Shown here piece by piece: positions 1-7,127 of a DNA stretch of 64,000 bases. A model generated the notes under the pieces. It saw only the letters and a list, made by a program, of their open reading frames with translations. It was not told the DNA's origin and searched no databases. The first letter of the stretch is position 1; the number at the start of each line of letters is the position of its first letter. Position numbers and translations under genes: made by a program. Source of the stretch: Arthrobacter celericrescens (lineage in GTDB: Bacteria > Actinomycetota > Actinomycetes > Actinomycetales > Micrococcaceae); assembly GCF_003614925.1 (NCBI RefSeq), contig NZ_QYLP01000033.1, forward strand, positions 1 to 64,000, written 5' to 3'.

Positions 1-69
1 TACTACAACACTGAACGCATCCACGCCGCCATCAAGGACACCCCGATCACACGAGTGTCACCAACCTAA
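1..69 (+). pseudogene. C-terminal end of an IS481-type transposase (cut by window edge)
   Basis: The reading frame open from base 1 ends at TAA and gives the last 22 residues of a protein beginning YYNTERIHAAIKD. The Y-N-x-x-R-x-H-x-A pattern is the C-terminal end of the DDE integrase core of IS3/IS481-type transposases, where it carries the last catalytic region before the tail. Only the end is visible, so whether the gene is intact to the left is unknown. I see no terminal inverted repeat downstream within 60 bp. It lies about 1.2 kb from a tRNA cluster. Confidence 0.55.
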
Positions 70-96
70 TGGCCGAGTACAGCTAGCACTGCCTTG

Positions 97-126
97 AACG
101 GCGCCGCCCGGGAGGCGGCGCCGTTT
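97..126. terminator. Bidirectional GC-rich hairpin
   Basis: Perfect 12-bp arms AACGGCGCCGCC and GGCGGCGCCGTT with a 5-nt loop, ending in TTT on the plus strand. It separates the transposase tail from the converging minus-strand EamA gene and touches that gene's stop codon, so it can end transcription from both sides. Confidence 0.75.
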
Positions 127-1046
127 CATTTGCGGGAGCGGCGCCGCGTCAGTCCGACACCCACCAGGCACACGACGCCGCCGATGAGCCCCCAAATACT
201 CGGGACCTCGTTGAGGAGCGCCCAGGAAATCAGGATGGTGGTCCCCGGCACGAGGTACGTGGTGGCGGCGAGCTTGCCTGCCTCGATCAGGGACAGGGCG
301 TACGCCCAGGTGGTGAACGCGATGGCCGTGGGGAAGACACCCAGGTAGACGAGCCCCGCCGTGGCCGGGAGCGGCGCGGCCTGGACTTCGGCTACAAGCT
401 GGCCGGCCCACGGCAGGCAGCAGAGCGCCCCGACCATGATCCCGAACCAGGTGGCCTGCGCCGCGGTGAACTTCCGCAGCACGGGCTTCTGCACGATCAC
501 GCTGACCGAGGCGAGCACCGCGGCCAGGAGGCACAACAGCACTCCGGCGACATCCGCCGTCGAGCGCTGCCCGGAACCGAGGGCGATCATCGCCACCCCG
601 CCGAACGCCACCGCGCTGCCGATGATCAGCCAGCGCGGGAACCCTTCCTTCAGGATGACCCCGGCCAGCACTGCGATGAGGATCGGCGAGACGTTGATCA
701 GCATGGCGCTCGTTCCGGCGTCCAGCAGGTGCTCGGCCGCGTTGAGCGCCACGTTGTACCCGGCGAACCACATCACCCCATAGGCGAGGATCGGCCACCA
801 TTCCCGGCCCTTCGGCCAGACCTTGATGGTGGGCAGCACCACCGCGCCGAGGGCGACGGCGGCAACCGCCAGGCGTCCGAGCGTGAGGGGCCCGGGGGAG
901 AAGCTTGGGCCGACGGCGCGGATGCCGACGAAGGCCGAAGCCCAGAGGATGACGGTGATGACGACGGCGGCGACGCCGGCTTTGCTGATGCCCCGACTGC
1001 CGGTGGGCGCCGTGTTTTGGGGCGTGGTTGGGATGCTTGTGGCCAT
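126..1046 (-). CDS. EamA/DMT-superfamily transporter (RhaT/YdcZ-like exporter)
   Basis: The 306-residue product is a ten-helix integral membrane protein with two homologous EamA halves, the usual length for drug/metabolite exporters. The first helix carries A-S-A-F-V-G-I-R-A (about residues 36-44), a typical EamA signature, and the second half repeats the pattern with W-A-Y-A-L near residue 248. The C-terminus is basic (RRRSRK), consistent with a cytoplasmic end. The substrate cannot be read from sequence; relatives export amino acids or other metabolites. It stands alone, convergent with the left-edge relic and divergent from the tRNA cluster. The ribosome-binding site before the ATG is weak. 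Confidence 0.85.
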   Translation of the reverse strand: MATSIPTTPQNTAPTGSRGISKAGVAAVVITVILWASAFVGIRAVGPSFSPGPLTLGRLAVAAVALGAVVLPTIKVWPKGREWWPILAYGVMWFAGYNVALNAAEHLLDAGTSAMLINVSPILIAVLAGVILKEGFPRWLIIGSAVAFGGVAMIALGSGQRSTADVAGVLLCLLAAVLASVSVIVQKPVLRKFTAAQATWFGIMVGALCCLPWAGQLVAEVQAAPLPATAGLVYLGVFPTAIAFTTWAYALSLIEAGKLAATTYLVPGTTILISWALLNEVPSIWGLIGGVVCLVGVGLTRRRSRK

Positions 1047-1155
1047 GCAGCCAACCTAGCCCGGGGGACCGACATTTGGCTCGCGATTTCCGGACGTCCT
1101 GCAGCAAGAAACTGCCAAGGTTTGCGGGGCTGCGGGGAGGCTTGCGGACCTCGAT

Positions 1156-1192
1156 TTGGGAATATCCGCTTCCATGCTCTAAAGTTTTAGAG
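1156..1192 (+). promoter_or_regulatory. Likely promoter of the tRNA cluster, overlapping a small palindrome
   Basis: TTGGGA at 1156-1161 followed about 16-18 bp later by TCTAAA/TAAAGT resembles a housekeeping promoter about 75 bp before tRNA-Glu. The -10 area lies in the perfect palindrome CTCTAAA-GT-TTTAGAG (1177-1192). I assign it from position and resemblance only. Confidence 0.4.
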
Positions 1193-1264
1193 TCCAGTTC
1201 GGACGAGCGAACATCAGGAAAGATTCCCAGGGATCCTTTCTGCCGCAAATCCGGATTGTTCCAG

Positions 1265-1337
1265 GCCCCCATCGTCTAGCGGCCTAGGACACCGCCCTTT
1301 CACGGCGGCGGCACGGGTTCGAATCCCGTTGGGGGTA
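1265..1337 (+). tRNA. tRNA-Glu (UUC)
   Basis: Cloverleaf with acceptor GCCCCCA/TGGGGGT, anticodon stem CCGCC/GGCGG around loop CTTTCAC (anticodon TTC), and T-arm GGGTTCGAATCCC. The 3' CCA is not encoded. First of three tRNAs probably transcribed together. Confidence 0.95.
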
Positions 1338-1421
1338 CGCAAGGAAGTGGTCAAAGCAGGCTGAAAAGTCTGGTAGGCTGGAAGCCTTGAAAAACGCGGT
1401 AGAGATACCGCAAACAAGCAA

Positions 1422-1495
1422 GGCCCTGTAGCGCAGTTGGTTAGCGCGCCGCCCTGTCACGGCGGAGGTCGCGGGTTCAAGTCCCGTCAGGGTCG
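1422..1495 (+). tRNA. tRNA-Asp (GUC)
   Basis: Acceptor GGCCCTG/CAGGGTC, anticodon stem CCGCC/GGCGG around loop CTGTCAC (anticodon GTC), T-arm GGGTTCAAGTCCC, discriminator G. The 3' CCA is not encoded. Confidence 0.95.
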
Positions 1496-1544
1496 CTCTG
1501 GTGGCCGGAAGAGATTCCGGCTATCACGGTGATAAAACACCTAA

Positions 1545-1620
1545 GGCTCTGTAGCTCAGTTGGTAGAGCGTTCGACTGAAAATCGAAAGGTCACCGGATC
1601 GACGCCGGTCGGAGCCACCA
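1545..1620 (+). tRNA. tRNA-Phe (GAA), CCA encoded
   Basis: Acceptor GGCTCTG/CGGAGCC, anticodon stem TTCGA/TCGAA around loop CTGAAAA (anticodon GAA). Unlike its two neighbours it encodes the 3' CCA (1618-1620). Last tRNA of the cluster, followed directly by a terminator. Confidence 0.95.
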
Positions 1621-1625
1621 CTGGG

Positions 1626-1662
1626 AAGCACCAATTCTTCGGAATTGGTGCTTTTCTTCTTT
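1626..1662 (+). terminator. Rho-independent terminator of the tRNA cluster
   Basis: Arms AAGCACCAATTC and GAATTGGTGCTT with a TTCG tetraloop, followed by TTCTTCTTT. Textbook intrinsic terminator six bases after tRNA-Phe. Confidence 0.92.
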
Positions 1663-1761
1663 AACGCCCGGATTGTTCCCAATTGCCGCCCTGTTCAGCG
1701 GTGAACCCCGGGCGTATTCTTTCCTCGCCGGCACTCAGATGGCGTCGAAATGGGGGAAACC

Positions 1762-2229
1762 ATGAAGCTCAAGTCCAGGCTGTTCCTTGCCGCCGCGCTG
1801 GCCGCGACCATGGCGCTGGGAGCCTGCTCGTTCCCGGCTCCCACGGCCCAGAACTCCCAGCAAAGCACCTCCCCCTCTTCACCGGAACCATCGCCGGGCG
1901 GCACATCCGGCAGTTCCGGCGGCGCCGGCAGGCTGTTCGGTGGCTTCAGCTCGATGAGCGAGGCCTGCGTCTCCGTCACCGCCACCTTCCTTAGCATCAG
2001 GATCCTTCCGCTGGCGGGCATGATGGGCGGCAATCCCGAGGACGTGAAGAAGGCCCAGGACGAGCTCGCTAAGTTCCAGGACAAAGTTCCGGACGAACTG
2101 AAGCCGCATTTCGAGAAGCTCAAGGCCTTGGTCGATTCGGCCGGTTCCGATTTCAGCAAGTACGGGACCGACGAGTTCGAGCAGCACTTCAAACCGATCG
2201 AGGAATGGCTGGACAAGAACTGCAAGTAG
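1762..2229 (+). CDS. Small secreted lipoprotein of unknown function
   Basis: I start at the ATG of MKLKSR because GGGGGA sits 5-8 bases before it; an ATG four codons upstream would place that site inside the gene. The 155-residue product has a lipoprotein signal (K-x-K-x-R, hydrophobic core, lipobox L-G-A-C at about residues 19-22), so it should be lipid-anchored outside the membrane. A Pro/Ser/Gly-rich linker of about 35 residues follows, then a helical domain with many Lys/Asp/Glu and a repeated pattern around K-x-P-D-E-L-K-P-H-F. I do not recognise the domain. It is a single gene between the tRNA terminator and the envelope-stress operon. Confidence 0.75.
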   Translation: MKLKSRLFLAAALAATMALGACSFPAPTAQNSQQSTSPSSPEPSPGGTSGSSGGAGRLFGGFSSMSEACVSVTATFLSIRILPLAGMMGGNPEDVKKAQDELAKFQDKVPDELKPHFEKLKALVDSAGSDFSKYGTDEFEQHFKPIEEWLDKNCK

Positions 2230-2290
2230 CCCTCGCCCTGTCACGGCCACGCGTTAGGGTGGTACCCAGAAGAAGGGGAGGGGCTCCGGC

Positions 2291-2746
2291 ATGGACCGTG
2301 AAGAGATAAACCGTGAAGAGATAACAGGGGAACTGGCAGCAGCGGAACAGCCTGCGGGCACCGGACGCACGGTCATCTCGGATTCGGCCGTTGCCAAAGT
2401 CGCCGGCATCGCGGCGAAGACCGTGCCCGGCGTCTACTCTCTCGGTTCCGGACCGTCCCGTGCACTCGGCGCCATCCGGGACGCCGTGGGAAGCTCCGAC
2501 CACGCCGCCGGCGTCCGCGCCGAAGTGGGCGAAACCCAGGTGGCCGTGGACATCAACCTGGTGGCCGTGTACGGCTACCCGCTCCACGACGTTGCCAACC
2601 AGGTCCGGGCCGCCGTCTACAGCGCGGTGGAGAAGCTCGTGGGCTTGCAGGTCATTGAAGTCAACATCGAAATCAACGACGTCTACATCGCCCCGCCGGC
2701 GAAACCGGGTGGCAAGACGGGCACCGAAAGGGAGGCACTGCAGTGA
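2291..2746 (+). CDS. Asp23/Gls24 family envelope stress response protein
   Basis: The 151-residue product carries the Asp23/Gls24 domain: I-S-D-S-A-V-A-K-V-A-G-I-A (about 29-41), V-P-G-V-Y-S-L, and the alternating strand region V-A-V-D-I-N-L-V-V-Y-G-Y, ending in E-V-N-I-E-I-N-D-V-Y-I. In Gram-positive bacteria this family is a membrane-proximal cytoplasmic protein tethered by AmaP and linked to cell-envelope stress. It has no signal peptide. The N-terminus contains a short direct repeat (DREEINREEI). AAGGGGAGGGG supplies a strong ribosome site. It is the first of five genes, each overlapping the next by exactly 4 bp. Confidence 0.88.
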   Translation: MDREEINREEITGELAAAEQPAGTGRTVISDSAVAKVAGIAAKTVPGVYSLGSGPSRALGAIRDAVGSSDHAAGVRAEVGETQVAVDINLVAVYGYPLHDVANQVRAAVYSAVEKLVGLQVIEVNIEINDVYIAPPAKPGGKTGTEREALQ

Positions 2747-2934
2747 ACATGACCGTGGTCGGCATCGGAATCGGTGCCTTCGTGGCTTTCATGTCCTTCC
2801 AGTTCGGGCTGTGGGGCTTCCTGGTTTCCCTCCTGTTCATGGGCATCGGCGCCATGCTGGGCCGCGCAGCCGACGGGAAACTGGACCTGCGCAGCGTGCT
2901 GGACGCCATCACCGGCCGGCGCTCCTCGTCATGA
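2743..2934 (+). CDS. Small two-helix membrane protein (DUF2273-like)
   Basis: A 63-residue protein starting at GTG, whose GTGA overlaps the stop of the preceding gene; GGGAGG lies 8 bases upstream, which favours this start over the ATG two codons later. Two hydrophobic segments (about 3-22 and 24-42) are separated by a short turn, followed by a basic cytoplasmic tail. Proteins of this size and shape sit between Asp23-family genes in many Firmicutes and Actinobacteria and are presumed membrane partners of the complex. The order here fits that role. Confidence 0.75.
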   Translation: MNMTVVGIGIGAFVAFMSFQFGLWGFLVSLLFMGIGAMLGRAADGKLDLRSVLDAITGRRSSS

Positions 2935-3317
2935 GTGCGGCCCCCGCGGCCGTCCGCCAGGCTTCCGCGGGCCTGGCCGGCCACAACCGGATCAGCACCC
3001 AGGCGCTGACGTCCCTGGCCCGTGAAGCTGCTGCCGAGGCGCTGGGGGTCCACGCGCACGACGTCCGGGCCGAATGGTCCGACGACGGCGGCCTGCTGGC
3101 CCTGTCGATCGTCGCACCGGTCGGCATCCCCCCGCTGGCGGACGTCCTCCGTGATCCACTCCGGGTAGCCGCGTCGGGCGGCTCCGTGTGGGACCGTGCC
3201 GTGGCGGCCAAGACAGACATCCTGCGCAGGGTCACGGAGCTAAGCGGCTCCCTGCTGAGCCGGGTGGACATCCGGATCAGCGGAGTCCGCGTCACCGAGG
3301 GAGGACGGGTCCAATGA
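2931..3317 (+). CDS. Second Asp23/Gls24-like protein
   Basis: A 128-residue soluble protein starting at ATG in an ATGA overlap with the upstream stop. It shows the same order of helix and strands as the first Asp23 gene: I-S-T-Q-A-L-T-S-L-A-R-E-A-A (about 22-35), L-L-A-L-S-I-V-A-P-V, and a C-terminal strand V-D-I-R-I-S-G-V-R-V. It is more divergent and I call it Asp23-like from fold pattern and position. It may form a heteromer with the first protein. Confidence 0.6.
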   Translation: MSAAPAAVRQASAGLAGHNRISTQALTSLAREAAAEALGVHAHDVRAEWSDDGGLLALSIVAPVGIPPLADVLRDPLRVAASGGSVWDRAVAAKTDILRRVTELSGSLLSRVDIRISGVRVTEGGRVQ

Positions 3318-3967
3318 GCAACGGCACCAGCAGCGTGGCAAGCGGCCAGGACGTCCATCCGCAGGCGGCGAATGCCGCGCCTCGAACACCTGCCGACCCC
3401 GGAGTCCGCAGCATCCTGAGGCGCGAGACCAAGTCCTCCCGCGCCCTCGCCGCCGGGGTGGCTGCCTTCCTGGTCATCGCCGTCTGCGTTTACGGGCTGC
3501 TCGAGTCCGCCCTGCGCGCGATCGGGCAGCAGCCCTGGCTGATCGACCCGCAGGCAGCGGCCGAGGGCCTCGTGAAACTTCCTGAGGGCATCTCACCGCT
3601 GTTGCTGGGCGCAATCGGCGCAGTCGTGGTGATGTTCGGCCTCATCTTCCTGCTCAATGCGGTGCTTCCGGGCCGCCGCGCACGGCATCTACTCGATGAT
3701 CCGCGGCTGGCCGTGGTGGTGGATGACGAGGTCATCGCCGCCGCCCTGGCGAGGAGTGCCCGTGCTGCCGCCAACGTCACCCAGGAGCAGGTGATGGTGG
3801 TGGTGTCGCAGCGCCTGGTGGTGGTCAACGTCCGGCCCACGTCCGGGGTCCCGGTGCACGAGCAACGTGTCCAGTCCGCCGTCGAGGATGAACTCCGCGC
3901 CATGGCGCCCTCGCCTATGCCGGCCATCCGGGTGAACGTCGCCGTTTCCGGGGTGATCGGAGCGTGA
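3314..3967 (+). CDS. DUF6286-like membrane protein of the Gls24 operon
   Basis: The 217-residue product has a polar N-terminal region, two membrane helices (about 45-65 and 95-115), and a soluble C-terminal half with a repeated beta-alpha pattern (V-M-V-V-V-S-Q-R-L-V-V-V-N-V-R, then I-R-V-N-V-A-V-S-G). This matches the DUF6286/AmaP-like proteins that accompany Asp23 genes in actinobacteria. The start ATG overlaps the previous stop by 4 bp, and the next gene overlaps this one by 4 bp. I infer it anchors the Asp23-type proteins to the membrane. Confidence 0.7.
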   Translation: MSNGTSSVASGQDVHPQAANAAPRTPADPGVRSILRRETKSSRALAAGVAAFLVIAVCVYGLLESALRAIGQQPWLIDPQAAAEGLVKLPEGISPLLLGAIGAVVVMFGLIFLLNAVLPGRRARHLLDDPRLAVVVDDEVIAAALARSARAAANVTQEQVMVVVSQRLVVVNVRPTSGVPVHEQRVQSAVEDELRAMAPSPMPAIRVNVAVSGVIGA

Positions 3968-4575
3968 ACGGAACCCCGCACGTACTCAATCGGATCCTCG
4001 TGGGGATCCTCGGGCTGCTCATGACGGCGGCCGGCGCCTTGCTCGTGCTGCTCGCCAGCGTTCCTTCGGTGGCCCAGTGGTGGCATGGTTGGTCGTCGGA
4101 CGTCTACCAGCGGGCTGCCTACCTGGCAGAGCAAACCCGGATTCCCGGGCGCCAAGAGAGCTGGCTCTGGGTGGCCGCCGCGGCCGTGATGGTGATCCTG
4201 ATCGTGCTCATGGTGTCCTGGCTGGCACAGCAGGGCAAGGGCCGGGCCAACCTGATCGTGGCTGACTACGAGGACGAAACCACGCCCGGCGAAGTGCAGA
4301 TCGGCGGTGGCGTGGCAGAGCAGGCCCTGAAAGCGGCGTTGGCCGGACGCGCGGACCTTGCAGCCGTCTTTGTCGCCACGTACGAGGTCCAGGGCCAGCC
4401 GGGCCTGAGGGTGCGCGTGCATCCCCGGCAGGGTGTTTCCCCGCAGATCCTCGCAGCGGAAATCTCCGGCCTGGTCGAAGCCCTGGACATCGTTGTGGGC
4501 CGCAGGACCCCGGTGCTGCTGCACATCGCAGGCGGTGCCCGGGCCCGCTTCAGCAAGGCCGAACGCGTCCACTGA
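3964..4575 (+). CDS. AmaP-like alkaline-shock membrane anchor protein
   Basis: A 203-residue protein starting at GTG in a GTGA overlap. Two transmembrane segments (about 9-30 and 66-86) flank a short extracytoplasmic loop containing W-W-H-G-W, and a cytoplasmic alpha/beta domain of about 110 residues follows. This is the architecture of AmaP, the membrane anchor for Asp23 in Staphylococcus. It closes the five-gene operon. No obvious terminator follows, so readthrough towards the LEA-like gene 240 bp downstream is possible. Confidence 0.7.
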   Translation: MNGTPHVLNRILVGILGLLMTAAGALLVLLASVPSVAQWWHGWSSDVYQRAAYLAEQTRIPGRQESWLWVAAAAVMVILIVLMVSWLAQQGKGRANLIVADYEDETTPGEVQIGGGVAEQALKAALAGRADLAAVFVATYEVQGQPGLRVRVHPRQGVSPQILAAEISGLVEALDIVVGRRTPVLLHIAGGARARFSKAERVH

Positions 4576-4670
4576 GGCCCGCGTGAGTAGGCCCAATATG
4601 CGCGTTGGTTGAAGCGGCGGTGAACACCCAGGTTCATGTGTCCGAATATGCCCTGAACAGGGGTTTTGCC

Positions 4671-4700
4671 TTGCAGCGCCTGTCCGCCGGGCCCTAGTTT
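4671..4700 (+). promoter_or_regulatory. Candidate promoter of the LEA-like gene
   Basis: TTGCAG at 4671-4676 and TAGTTT at 4695-4700 with an 18-bp spacer, about 115 bp before the start codon. Assigned by resemblance to a vegetative promoter only. The surrounding 4576-4816 stretch holds no other gene. Confidence 0.3.
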
Positions 4701-4816
4701 GTTGGCAGGGGGATGAGCTTTTCCCTTTGCTTGGGCTTCGCCCGGGCCGCCGGGGGACAGGTGTCCGGGTGGAGCCGACGAACCAGGAACATGAGAACCA
4801 GGAGAAGGAGAGCACC

Positions 4817-5032
4817 ATGAGCGACGTAAGCGGCAATGGAAACACCGAGGGCCAGGTTCCCGAAGGCGACGCGTTGGAGAACGCCAAGGAGTTCGCAGGC
4901 GACGCGGTGGAGAACGTGAAGGATTTCGCCGGAGACGCTGTCGGGAACGCGAAGGAGTTCGCGGGCGACGTCGTGGAGAACGCCAAGGGCCTCGGCTCCA
5001 AGATTGCAGGCTTCTTCAAGGGCGACAAGTAA
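4817..5032 (+). CDS. Small LEA/CsbD-like stress protein with 11-residue repeats
   Basis: I start at the ATG of MSDVSGN because AGGAGAAGGAG lies just upstream. The 71-residue product is hydrophilic and consists mostly of four 11-residue repeats (residues 21-64) of the form E-N-A-K-E-F-A-G-D-A-V, with hydrophobic residues at spacings that make an amphipathic helix. Eleven-residue repeats of this kind define group-3 LEA proteins, which protect membranes or proteins during drying or osmotic stress; CsbD-like actinobacterial proteins are similar. Position after the envelope-stress operon fits. It ends G-F-F-K-G-D-K. Confidence 0.65.
   Translation: MSDVSGNGNTEGQVPEGDALENAKEFAGDAVENVKDFAGDAVGNAKEFAGDVVENAKGLGSKIAGFFKGDK
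4877..5008 (+). repeat. Four tandem 33-bp coding repeats
   Basis: Units at 4877-4909, 4910-4942, 4943-4975 and 4976-5008 each begin with GAGAAC or GGGAAC and encode one 11-residue repeat. The first three keep K-(E/D)-F-A-G-D; the fourth has drifted to K-G-L-G-S-K-I-A. Confidence 0.9.
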
Positions 5033-5050
5033 CACCACGCACTGATACTG

Positions 5051-5084
5051 ATGGCAGGTCCCGCCGGAAACGGGGACCTGCCAT
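5051..5084. terminator. Bidirectional hairpin terminator
   Basis: Perfect 12-bp arms ATGGCAGGTCCC and GGGACCTGCCAT with a 10-nt loop, between the LEA-like gene and the convergent GH13 gene whose stop lies at 5100. Followed by GGTTTGTT on the plus strand. Confidence 0.85.
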
Positions 5085-5099
5085 CGGTTTGTTCCGGAC

Positions 5100-6851
5100 C
5101 TATTCAGCCTTCACCAGCCACACGGCACGGTTCGCCTTGACCCGGCCGTGGCTGACGGCGGCGGCCTGGCTCCGCAGCAGCACACGGTAGCCCTTCGGCA
5201 GGTCCACCGGAGCCTCCGACATGTTCGCGATCACCAGCACGCTCCTGCCTCCGGGCGCACGGGTCTCAAAGGCGAGGATGCCGTCCTTCGCGCTGTAGCT
5301 GCGCGACCAGTGCAGCGTGCCGTCACCGAGCCCCAGTTCCTTGCGTTCGCTGATCAGCGCGCGGTACAGCTCCAGGGTTGAATGTTCGACGCCGGCCTGC
5401 TGGTCCGCGGCGTACCGGCCGAACTTGCTCGGCTGCGGCAGCCACGGCGCGGCCGGCCCGGCGTTCCCGTGGCTGAAACCGAAGCTCGCCTCGTCTTTGG
5501 CCCAGGGGAGGGGGACCCGGCAGCCGTCGCGCCCGGGTTCCAGGCCATTGGTACGGAAGAACGTCGGGTCCTGGCGGTAGCGGGCTGCCAGGGCGGTGTG
5601 TTCGGGCAGGCCCAGTTCTTCCCCCTGGTAGATGTACGCCGAGCCCGGGAGCGCCATCATCACCATGATGGCCGCCCGCGCACGGGCAAGGCCGAGGGCC
5701 TCGTTCGGCTGCTCCTCGCGGCTGGAAATGCCGCGGGGGAACTTGGTCGGATCGGTGAGCCCGAAGCGGGACGGGTGCCGGACAGCGTCGTGGTTGGACA
5801 GCACCCAGGTACTGGGCCGGCCGACCGAGGCAACCGCCGTCAGGGTCTTCCTGATGCTGGTGGCGAGCCGGCCGGCATCCCAGCCGGCCATCAGGAAGCC
5901 GAAATTGAACGCCTGCTGCATTTCGTCCTGCCGGATGTAGCGGGCCAGGCGCTCCTCCGGCGCAACCCAGGCTTCGGCAACCAGGACCCGGTCGCCGTCG
6001 TACGCGGACACCAGCGTGTTCCAGCTGCGGTAGATCTCGTGCACGCCGTCCTGGTCGAAATAGGGCGGGCCCGCCGGCTCTTCGGCCTTGGCCTTCTCCG
6101 CGGACGACCGGCGCCGCTTCATGCCGCCCTGCACCATGGCCACCACGGCCTCGGACCAGTCCGGAAGGCCGTCCGCCTTGATCAGTCCGTGCGCCACGTC
6201 GATGCGGAAACCGTCCACGCCGCGGTCCAGCCAGAAGCGCATGATGTCTTCGAACTCGGCCCTGACCTCGTTGTTGTGCCAGTTCAGGTCCGGCTGGGCC
6301 GCCGCGAAGAGGTGCAGGTACCACTCGCCGGGGGCACCGTCGGCGTCGGCGGTCCGGGTCCAAGCGGGGCCGCCGAAAACGGACTTCCAGTCGTTCGGCG
6401 GCAGGTCGCCGTCGCCCGAGCCGGGAACGGCATCTTTGCCCGGACGGAACATGTAGCGCTCCCGGGCGGCCGAGCCAGGTGCCGAGCGGAGGGCTTCCTG
6501 GAACCACTCGTGGCGGTCCGACGTGTGGTTGGGGACGAGGTCCACGATCACCTTGAGCCCCAGTCCGTGCGCCTTGGCGAGCAGGACGTCGAAGTCGTCC
6601 AGTGTCCCGAAAAGCCCGTCCACCTCGCGGTAGTCCTCCACGTCGTAGCCGGCGTCCGCCTGCGGCGATTTGTAGAACGGAGAGAGCCAGACGGCGTCGA
6701 CTCCCAACGCGGAAAGGTGCTCCAGGCGTGAGGTGACGCCGGGCAAGTCGCCCATGCCGTCGCCGTTGCCGTCCGCGAATGAGCGTGGATAGACCTGGTA
6801 GATGACGGCGTGGTGCCACCACGGTTGGGCTGCGTTCGCGGGCTCGGGCAT
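5100..6851 (-). CDS. GH13 alpha-glucosidase (oligo-1,6-glucosidase/AglA type)
   Basis: A 583-residue cytoplasmic glycoside hydrolase family 13 enzyme that cleaves terminal alpha-glucosidic bonds of imported oligosaccharides. Visible landmarks are W-W-x-x-A-V-I-Y-Q-V-Y-P-R-S-F (11-25), V-D-L-V-P-N-H-T-S, nucleophile region G-F-R-I-D (Asp218), acid/base V-A-E-A-W (Glu293) and L-S-N-H-D (Asp355). No signal peptide. An unusual Lys/Arg/Glu-rich insert follows the nucleophile domain (about 243-263, MKRRRSSAEKAKAEEP). GGAAGGA precedes the ATG. It is divergent from the sugar-uptake genes and probably shares their inducer. Trehalose synthase is excluded by the lack of its C-terminal kinase-like part. 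Confidence 0.88.
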   Translation of the reverse strand: MPEPANAAQPWWHHAVIYQVYPRSFADGNGDGMGDLPGVTSRLEHLSALGVDAVWLSPFYKSPQADAGYDVEDYREVDGLFGTLDDFDVLLAKAHGLGLKVIVDLVPNHTSDRHEWFQEALRSAPGSAARERYMFRPGKDAVPGSGDGDLPPNDWKSVFGGPAWTRTADADGAPGEWYLHLFAAAQPDLNWHNNEVRAEFEDIMRFWLDRGVDGFRIDVAHGLIKADGLPDWSEAVVAMVQGGMKRRRSSAEKAKAEEPAGPPYFDQDGVHEIYRSWNTLVSAYDGDRVLVAEAWVAPEERLARYIRQDEMQQAFNFGFLMAGWDAGRLATSIRKTLTAVASVGRPSTWVLSNHDAVRHPSRFGLTDPTKFPRGISSREEQPNEALGLARARAAIMVMMALPGSAYIYQGEELGLPEHTALAARYRQDPTFFRTNGLEPGRDGCRVPLPWAKDEASFGFSHGNAGPAAPWLPQPSKFGRYAADQQAGVEHSTLELYRALISERKELGLGDGTLHWSRSYSAKDGILAFETRAPGGRSVLVIANMSEAPVDLPKGYRVLLRSQAAAVSHGRVKANRAVWLVKAE

Positions 6852-7020
6852 CGGCTTCCTTCCGGCGGTTGCGTGCGTCCCCTCAGACTAGTCCCGCACC
6901 CGCCACGAAGCGCCCCGCCGTTCCTGGGTGTCGGATAGGCCACGCCCCGGGCTTCCGTCGTCTCAAATTGGTAACGGAGGAGATGTGTATCCAGTGTTTC
7001 CTAACGATTACGAGAATATG

Positions 7021-7059
7021 TGTAAACGCTTGCATTCTTCCCTCAATCCTCGCTAGTGT
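7021..7059 (+). promoter_or_regulatory. LacI-family operator overlapping the sugar-transporter promoter
   Basis: TGTAAACGCTTGCA (7021-7034) matches the symmetric LacI/GalR-family operator pattern TGNAANCGNTTNCA. It overlaps a -35 TTGCAT (7030-7035), followed after 18 bp by TAGTGT (7054-7059), about 70 bp before the binding-protein gene. Binding there would block transcription, and the LacI-type gene at 10798 is the obvious regulator. Confidence 0.78.
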
Positions 7060-7127
7060 GAGCAGCACCACATCACATCGCCGCATCGCGGCACTCACCT
7101 GGTTCACTCATCGAGGAGTCCCGGAAA

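Noticed and set aside
3490..5028. 512-residue minus-strand frame with S-P-A-N-S-F-A-F repeats
   Set aside because: Its repeats are the reverse reading of the LEA-like 33-bp repeats, and the rest is antisense to the AmaP-like genes.
5100..6851. Trehalose synthase (TreS)
   Set aside because: Length and motifs fit oligo-1,6-glucosidase/AglA, and there is no fused maltokinase or TreS-specific C-terminal part.
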